Part shown: in pieces, positions 58,327-64,000 of the stretch
How the letters are laid out: each line of letters begins with the position of its first letter
How positions within the stretch are numbered: position 1 is the first letter of the stretch
NCBI RefSeq assembly: GCF_040954835.1
Contig: NC_090716.1
Coordinates: 12,647,275 to 12,711,274 of the forward strand
DNA: 64,000 nt
Direction: 5' to 3'
From: Lepisosteus oculatus
Lineage: Eukaryota > Chordata > Actinopteri > Semionotiformes > Lepisosteidae
Translations under genes and position numbers: made by a program
Notes under the pieces: model-generated
Databases searched by the model: none
Told to the model about the DNA's origin: nothing
The model's input: the letters and a program-made list of their open reading frames with translations, nothing else

Positions 58327-58713
58327 CCTTCAAATAAGAATGGAATTAACTTTAAATATCTGCCCTGCACTCAACCATATTTCAAATAGAAATTGCTTTA
58401 AGATCCAAGTGTCCTGAACTCATTCCTTTTCAAAACTAATGCTTTTTTGAAAATGCATGGTCTTTGTATTTCTCAATTGTGAAAGATGCTTAAACTAACC
58501 ACTATAAAAAATTAAAATCAATGTTTTAAAAAAAACTGAAAAGGCATTAAGAAAGGTTCTTGCTTGAAAATGGTGAAATTAAAAGAAATTGTTTTTCACT
58601 CTCAATGAACTCCAAGAATTTACATGACAGCAACTTTGCTGTAAATTGCTAAGATACTTGTTGAAACATAAGAAAAGGATCCCCATCCAGTCCAAAGTAA
58701 CCGAAATACAGAT
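53882..58713. other. convergent intergenic region uevld / usp6nl-like, with 3' UTRs
   Basis: 4.8 kb, AT-rich, without coding exons. AATAAA at 54,393-54,398 is a candidate uevld poly(A) signal, 512 nt after the stop. A GC-richer segment at about 55,264-55,610 differs from its surroundings. The right part is probably usp6nl-like 3' UTR, with a (TAA)n run at 58,282-58,326. Confidence 0.6.
58282..58326. repeat. (TAA)n microsatellite
   Basis: About 45 nt of uninterrupted TAA units. No SINE body is recognisable beside it, so it may be a solo tail or a simple repeat. Confidence 0.9.
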
Positions 58714-60275
58714 TTAAAACGTCACTGATTTTGGAACTTGGTGACCAGGAGCATGTGTCCGGTAAAAATCAGAGTCGGAATGTGTCACAGGGACGCCCGG
58801 AGGTCCTCTCTTTGCCAGAGCGTGTGGAGAACGTTTTGGAGCTGTTATTGCGGAAGGCGTCGGTCTCGGGAGCACATTAGAAGAAGCGCACTGGAAGTCC
58901 TTTGCCTCTCCTTCTTCCACAATAAAGAGGGTTCCAGCCTCCATGCAGCTCTCGGGGAGCTGGCGGTTATCCTGGATGGGCCTGGAGGGTCCCATTTGTT
59001 TCCCCAGACTGTGGCCCGTGCCAGGATCTCCCCATCCTGGGGGAGTGCCCTGGGGCGGCTGAAATGGGCGTAGTCTCTCACGGAACGGCGGGGCGGGCAG
59101 ATCCAGAGGATCGCCAGCGCCCTGTCGGTTTGGATCATCCGGCCCGAGAACCGCCAGGGAAGGAGAGTCTGAGTTGGCGGAAGGAGGCAGGGCAGCCTGC
59201 TTTGGAGGGAAGAAGGCCACGGGTGGGGGTGGGGGAGGAAACATCATGGGATCGTTGGACTCGGGAGGTACTGGAAGGCTTGAACTCCCCTCTGGAGGCT
59301 CAGGCGGTGTCAGCGCAGCCGCCGAGTCCGGCAACACATGCGGATACGGATCCTCTGCTCCCTCTTCCATGTTATCGTAGTGCGACGTGTTCGACGACCT
59401 CCTTTCCCCGGAGTGACCAGGCACTCCGAGGCTGCCCGGGAATCCTGTGGCGTCCACGTCGGCACATGAGGGGTCCTCAGATATCAGGAGGGGAGCGAGG
59501 TCTGGAGGCTTCGGCGGGACGCCTGGGCAAGGCATCTCGGCTTGAGGTACCTCTGCCTCCACGGAGGGGGTCGCGCAAGAGCGTCGTCCAGGCTGCACGT
59601 CTGGGGGGTCTGCGCAAAACTGAGGCAGGGGAGGAGGAGGGGGAGGAAGCGGCAGATGTTCTTCCAGGAGCTGCACAGGCAACGCGACGGGGTCTCCAGC
59701 CGTTTCGGGGGGTTCATACGGCGGCGGCCACTCACTGGGCTCCCCTTGCGGTTCACCGTCGGCTGCCTGGTCCTCCTCCTTCTCGTCTCCCACCGAGCCA
59801 CCTGCGCCTGCCGCCGGGAGAGCTCCTTTCGCCTCCAGCTGCCGTCTGGAAACAACACCTCCGTGCGGGCCAGGGAGATCTGCTCTGTTATCCGAACTTG
59901 TGTCCTTTCCCCCTGGAATTCTATCCGCAGTCTGAGGTATGGTGTTGACTGGTATTTGGATTCCGGAAGGACCTCTGTCTTCTGGGGTGTGGGGCCAGCT
60001 CCTGACTGGGGTTTTTACTTCATGACTGTGCACCATGACAGGACTGGGAGAGGGCAATGTCACATTTTCCCCATTAGGTGTTTTTGGGTCCCGTTCATGG
60101 AGTGGAGAAGGGCTTTTATCTGGCAGAACTGTCTCCTGCTCTCTGTCAGTTCTAAGGTCTACTGTCCCTGGTACAGTTTTGCTTTTGTCATTGGCAGCTT
60201 GGCAGGGTTTTACTGGTACAAGCAAAACTGGCAGTTCCTGGCCAAGGGGATTCTTTGGAAACTCTTCAGGTTTAG
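58714..60275 (-). CDS. usp6nl-like terminal exon, proline-rich disordered tail
   Basis: Acceptor TTGTTTCTAG, then [17 protein letters not shown]. 1,562 nt, GC-rich, coding for Pro/Ser/Glu-rich sequence. Visible motifs are WPPPYEPPE (PPxY WW-ligand, PPPY at 59,716-59,727), poly-Pro runs at about 59,620-59,655 and 59,215-59,245, and the C-terminus KSVTF. No PxxDY Eps8-type motif was seen. The frame stays open over 520 codons between AT-rich flanks. Confidence 0.9.
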
Positions 60276-63200
60276 CTAGAAACAAAAGACACATTGGTAA
60301 ATACAGAGCACCTCAAACCTTTTTCTAATTGTAACTGCAGGTCGCATTTCTAAAATAATTTTGCAGCTATATTCTTATAGTTGTTGCATTTTCATGTTTT
60401 AAATCCATTATTTAATGTCAAATCTCCCCCTGAGATAATGCTTCTGCATATACAGGGGTGAGTTGTCTCTGAACAGCCTATTACAAACTTTCTTAGAACG
60501 TAGACACCATTAGACATTCAAACCAACTTAAAAATGCTACTGTCTTACATCTATTTAGAAACAGTAATAATTAAACTCAATAACTGTGGCAGAACCTGGA
60601 GGAGGAAGATCAAGCTTCATTTTGCGTAGTTCTAACATGGATGCTTGGAGCTGCTCAATGACTGAGTCGTCATTTAAGCTGAAAGATCCTGCGATCTTCT
60701 CCTGTAGAAACTCCCGAAGATCTTCTAGCGACATTTTGAGTAAACGTTCTGAAAAATAACAAATGAAAAATATACCAAATTGAAGTATTTTTCCCATTTA
60801 TTTACAAAAGTGTTCTCTACTTTTAAAACTGCAGTTTTTTAAAGGCCGGATATTGAGTTTCGCGTCAAGGTACTTTGAGATTATTGAGATTAAACTTGTT
60901 GAAGTGAGGCCAAGGGGCTGGTGTGGTACTCACTCTTGTGCAGTTTGAGAATGGTGTAGGCCATGGCAGTCAGGATTTTCTCCCCTTCCAGGATATAGAT
61001 ATCCCATAAGCGCAGAGTCAGGGTGAATGGTGTCTGTTGTAAAAGAAAAATGATACTTGGTTAAGGATTAAGCTTCCAGTAGATGGAAAATGTGGTATGT
61101 GTTGAGAAGAAAACTAACAATATGCAATGAGCAGTCTTTCTGCAAAATGACAGCATAGTCTGTGTCTTAGGCAAAGTGGTGCTATAAACTCAAACTTTCT
61201 ATTTGTTTGAACTTCAGTCGGCAAATATATTGACTGCAATTCACTTGATGCTTGAGCACAGTGGCTGGATATCCCACATGCTCACAAGCACAGTCATACA
61301 GAAAAAAAAAATGTTTGGGATACTTTTTATTCAAGCTTCAGTATCTCTGCCAACTGTAACCCCTAGATTGCAACTTTGTAACTGAAGTCACTGAATTTTT
61401 TTCTGTTTATTGCCAACCTCATCGTAGTGCAATTGATTCTCTTAAAACTCTATTAGCCATTTAAAATTTCCTGTAGAGAAAAGGTTGTTTAGAGGAATAA
61501 AGATTCGACTCCTGTGCCTTATCTATACCCCTCTACTTAATATTGGACAGAGCCACCATGTAGTCATGCAAAGCCCTCTGCACTTCAAGCCCAGAAAACT
61601 GGAAAGGTCTCTGGATGCTGACAACAGCTCTTCTTTGCCTCCACCACCAAAACCACTGGATTTAATGTAACTATGCTAGAAAACCAAGGAGCAACCATGG
61701 TAACCTCTCTAATCATCCAGCAGTTCATTCAAACACCAGAAGACTGCAGTCCCCCTGAGTATGGGGACCTAAACAGGGCATCCTGTACATCAGGGGTGTT
61801 CAACCCTGGTCCTGCAGAGCCCTAGTCCAGGTGCTCTTATAGCTCTTATAGTTTTTAAAGGTGGGCAGCACCTGTAAGATTTCGATGAAATAAAACAAGT
61901 AATGTGTTCAAATGAAATCTACTCTAGTCACTGAGGGCAGAAGAGAAAGAGTTTAGTCCACAATTTTCTCTTAATTACTTAATTTAATAAAACATCTGTT
62001 AAGCTTACCATCATAGAATTATACATATCTCACCATTAAATCACCGTATAGACATTGGTGATTTAATGGTGAACTACAAAATCTCTTGGATTGTGGTTCT
62101 TCAGGCCAAGGGCTTGAGATTTCTGCTGTACAGCAGATCCTATGACATGCATTCCACTCATGAGTCTAGTACTATATACTGAAGTACAAGAACATAGAAT
62201 ATACACTGTTCTTGTACTGAAGTACAAGAACAAGAACCAAACCAGCTCTGAATTCTGTTCACTCACATTTTATGTAACGCCAGTATTGAAAGTATCTAAT
62301 TCTAAAGTCAGAGCACAGGATGGGCAAAATAATCATTGTATGCATTTCTCTTTAAATTAACTTTGCTATTTTTTTTACTGGTGTAAAACACCACAAACAT
62401 CTGACACATTAATTATTTTAGCCTGTGGTCAACACGTGATGCAATGGTTTAGCATCTACATCAGCCAACAAAGACAAGAACAAACAATATAAATTCACAG
62501 AATTTTCTGCTCTTGATTTCTGAGGAAAGAAAATGTTTCAGTTAAAGAGTTTTTGTTCACATTCTTTATCAATAAAAATAATCCCTACAACAATAACTTC
62601 ATTACAGCTCCTACAGTATTTTGCACTTCGGGGTGTTTCTGGAGTTTTTAATATGTTTGTCAAAGAGGCTGGAAAGCCTGAGGGCATCAGTGAGGATGCA
62701 ACTTGGGAAATTCTTCAGAGAATCTTAAGGAATTCCCCAAAGAAGTATGCGTCACATTAAAGGAATCTAATGCTTAAAAGAAATGTATCTCCTAATAAAG
62801 CATTGTTGAAGGTAAAGACAGCATCTCAATGACAAAAAATGCTTATTATGTTTTAACAGCCTCTGTTGTTAGTTGCTGCCAAGTACGATATCACCATTGT
62901 GGTTTTTGTACAGACTAGGGCTCCTGGGAAATTCCTGCCTCTCCAGAGCCCTGTTCCCACCCTGACATCATGAGAACATGTTGCTGCTTTAGTATGCCAT
63001 GTGTGAGTGAGTGCTACATGAGCTTTCTCTAACAAACATCACCTCTCATCTGTTACACAGGGACTGCTGTGGTTAGGTGAGACGCGTTGGCATTCTCTTC
63101 ACAGCACATGGAGGGCACTGATGGCAGTTTTGAGCTTCCTGTGCACTGCTGTTGATTACATTTTTGAGACAGGTATTTTGTTTGATCTCAGGTGAAGTCT

Positions 63201-64000
63201 GTATTGAAAGACCAGCAACGTTTTGCTGAGAGTTTCACACCTCTCAGTACTGAGCTTCTGCAAAGAGCACCGACCCCTCTGGCAGCACATACTGTAGGCT
63301 TAAGATGCATGGCTTTTCTTAGAAAACACAGATTCATTTTCCTACACAGGGTAATTCCAATTAGCAGTTAGCTAATGAAAAAATAATTCTGTCTTGTCCA
63401 GCATTTCCCTCTTTTACTTCTTCAGGTATACATACACAGATACCACAGTCCATTATTTTACCAGCTTAAATGCATGCTTATGTTATTGTACTGTATTTAA
63501 TCCTTATATATGTAAAATGCATGGTAGCATAGACAACAAAACTATTAAGACACAAAACTGTAATAATACAAACTCATATTGCATGGATTGGGTCTCTGTA
63601 ATCAAATTAGATGTGAATCTCACCCTGTCAATGAAGCACTGAAGAAACCACTTGGTTGTGTAAATCCCTGTTGACATCTGCTCCTTGTCCTGAATTAAGA
63701 CATAGAGGTGTGGTGAAATGTGATGCCAACAGCACTGTAAAAATTCTATAAGTAGCACAATTACAAACTGTCTCAGAACTACTGAAAAACTTGATCTTCT
63801 GTCACACTGTCAGAATCTTATCTGTAAATCGATCAGTCATTTTAAGCAGGGACATTCTTTCCTTCAGTGTTATCGGCCTGAAACCTGAGGTATTTTTTTC
63901 CCCATTTAAAATAAAACCTAAAATCACTGTTCAGTCGCACAATAGAAGAATAAACTCACCAAGTGTTTCTTCAGCTTTGGAATCAGCTTAGATAATATCT
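58714..64000 (-). CDS. USP6NL (RN-tre)-like TBC RabGAP, 3' part
   Basis: Minus-strand exons 63960-64000 (cut by the window), 63624-63689, 60934-61033, 60596-60748 and 58714-60275 join in frame to about 639 residues. The first ~70 finish a TBC Rab-GAP domain: [51 protein letters not shown]. Then [13 protein letters not shown] and KMKLDLPPP follow, as in USP6NL. RN-tre acts as a GAP for endosomal Rabs and couples to EGF-receptor trafficking in mammals. The catalytic Arg and Gln fingers of the domain lie right of the window and cannot be judged. A 520-codon proline-rich tail in one exon ends in KSVTF and TAA at 58,714-58,716. It may be a fish paralogue rather than the direct orthologue of USP6NL. 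Confidence 0.88.
60596..60748 (-). CDS. usp6nl-like exon after the TBC domain
   Basis: [30 protein letters not shown] and [11 protein letters not shown]; phase 1 in and out (donor GTTCTG). The helical segment is characteristic of the USP6NL/USP6 branch. Confidence 0.93.
60934..61033 (-). CDS. usp6nl-like exon, end of TBC domain
   Basis: [19 protein letters not shown] and [18 protein letters not shown] is the closing TBC motif. Acceptor TACAACAG, donor GTGAGT. Confidence 0.94.
61788..61860. repeat. dispersed 'GGTCC' repeat, copy 3
   Basis: ATCAGGGGTGTTCAACCCTG, GTCCTGCAGAGCCCTAGTCC, AGGTGCTC. A frequent interspersed sequence type in fish genomes; short here. Confidence 0.5.
62030..62072. repeat. 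perfect 16-bp inverted repeat
   Basis: TCACCATTAAATCACC (62,030-62,045) and its exact reverse complement (62,057-62,072) around an 11-nt loop. It can form a hairpin or cruciform. Confidence 0.95.
62181..62232. repeat. three-arm palindromic repeat of AGTACAAGAACA
   Basis: AGTACAAGAACA occurs at 62,183-62,194 and 62,221-62,232, with its reverse complement TGTTCTTGTACT at 62,207-62,218. The centre arm pairs with either side; the right pair has a spacer of only 2 nt. Confidence 0.93.
63624..63689 (-). CDS. usp6nl-like exon, TBC domain
   Basis: 22 codons, [19 protein letters not shown] to IDR, phase 0 on both sides; the acceptor AATTCAG and donor GTGAGA are both clear. A strongly conserved TBC block. 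Confidence 0.93.
63960..64000 (-). CDS. usp6nl-like exon (partial, at window edge)
   Basis: Minus strand: [13 protein letters not shown] followed by a GTGAGT donor (plus-strand 63,954-63,959), phase 0 out. The rest lies beyond the window. Confidence 0.75.

Larger units (their letters stand above)
61034..63623 (-). other. usp6nl-like intron with repeats and inverted repeats
   Basis: 2.6 kb; no exon recognised. It holds a dispersed repeat copy at 61,790 and two strong inverted repeats at 62,030 and 62,183. Confidence 0.65.

Noticed and set aside
59064-59948. Long plus-strand open frames (up to about 290 codons) opposite the usp6nl-like last exon
   Set aside because: They lie antisense to a GC-rich proline-coding exon, where few stops occur by composition. 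No domain is recognisable, and the minus frame is continuous with TBC exons.
62533-62760. Plus-strand 75-codon frame inside the usp6nl-like intron
   Set aside because: Composition is not clearly coding, no motif is recognised and there are no flanking splice signals. Left out as unsupported.

Overview
The window is nuclear DNA from a vertebrate, most likely a ray-finned fish. Genes are split by GT-AG introns inside AT-rich non-coding DNA, and the dispersed repeats (a 5S-rRNA-derived SINE with an (ATT)n tail, a tRNA-derived SINE, a non-LTR reverse-transcriptase remnant) are of fish type. Unduplicated gene order and moderate introns would fit a non-teleost fish such as gar or bowfin, but that is inference. 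Five protein genes can be read exon by exon, and all accepted exons join in frame.

Layout. 1-9,615 (+): the C-terminal 1,055 codons of an IGSF22-type giant-sarcomere-like protein (Ig and FN3 domains), running in from the left edge. 9,616-20,357: about 10.7 kb without a coding exon, probably partly 3' UTR. 20,358-31,362 (-): tmem86a, a lysoplasmalogenase-like membrane protein with a 7-codon first coding exon and a 9.2-kb intron that holds a decayed LINE. 31,363-34,923: divergent promoter region shared by tmem86a and spty2d1, invaded by 5S-type SINEs. 34,924-41,873 (+): spty2d1, a histone chaperone of the SPT2 family, with two tandem, homologous terminal exons. 45,235-53,881 (+): uevld, a ubiquitin-E2-variant plus LDH-like fusion. 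53,882-58,713: convergent intergenic DNA. 58,714-64,000 (-): the 3' part of a USP6NL (RN-tre)-like RabGAP, running off the right edge.

The order and orientation IGSF22 > / < TMEM86A / SPTY2D1 > / UEVLD > match the tetrapod (human 11p15) block as I know it, and this is the main reason for calling the first gene IGSF22 rather than IGFN1. The block ends differently: where tetrapods have TSG101 beyond UEVLD, this window has a USP6NL-like gene on the opposite strand. The genes are a conserved chromosomal neighbourhood rather than a pathway.

The observations most worth following are the duplicated spty2d1 terminal exon (two possible C-termini), the near-full-length 5S-rRNA-derived SINE with recognisable internal promoter boxes, the broken synteny at the right end, and two strong inverted repeats in a usp6nl-like intron. 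No CRISPR, operon or prokaryotic element is present.
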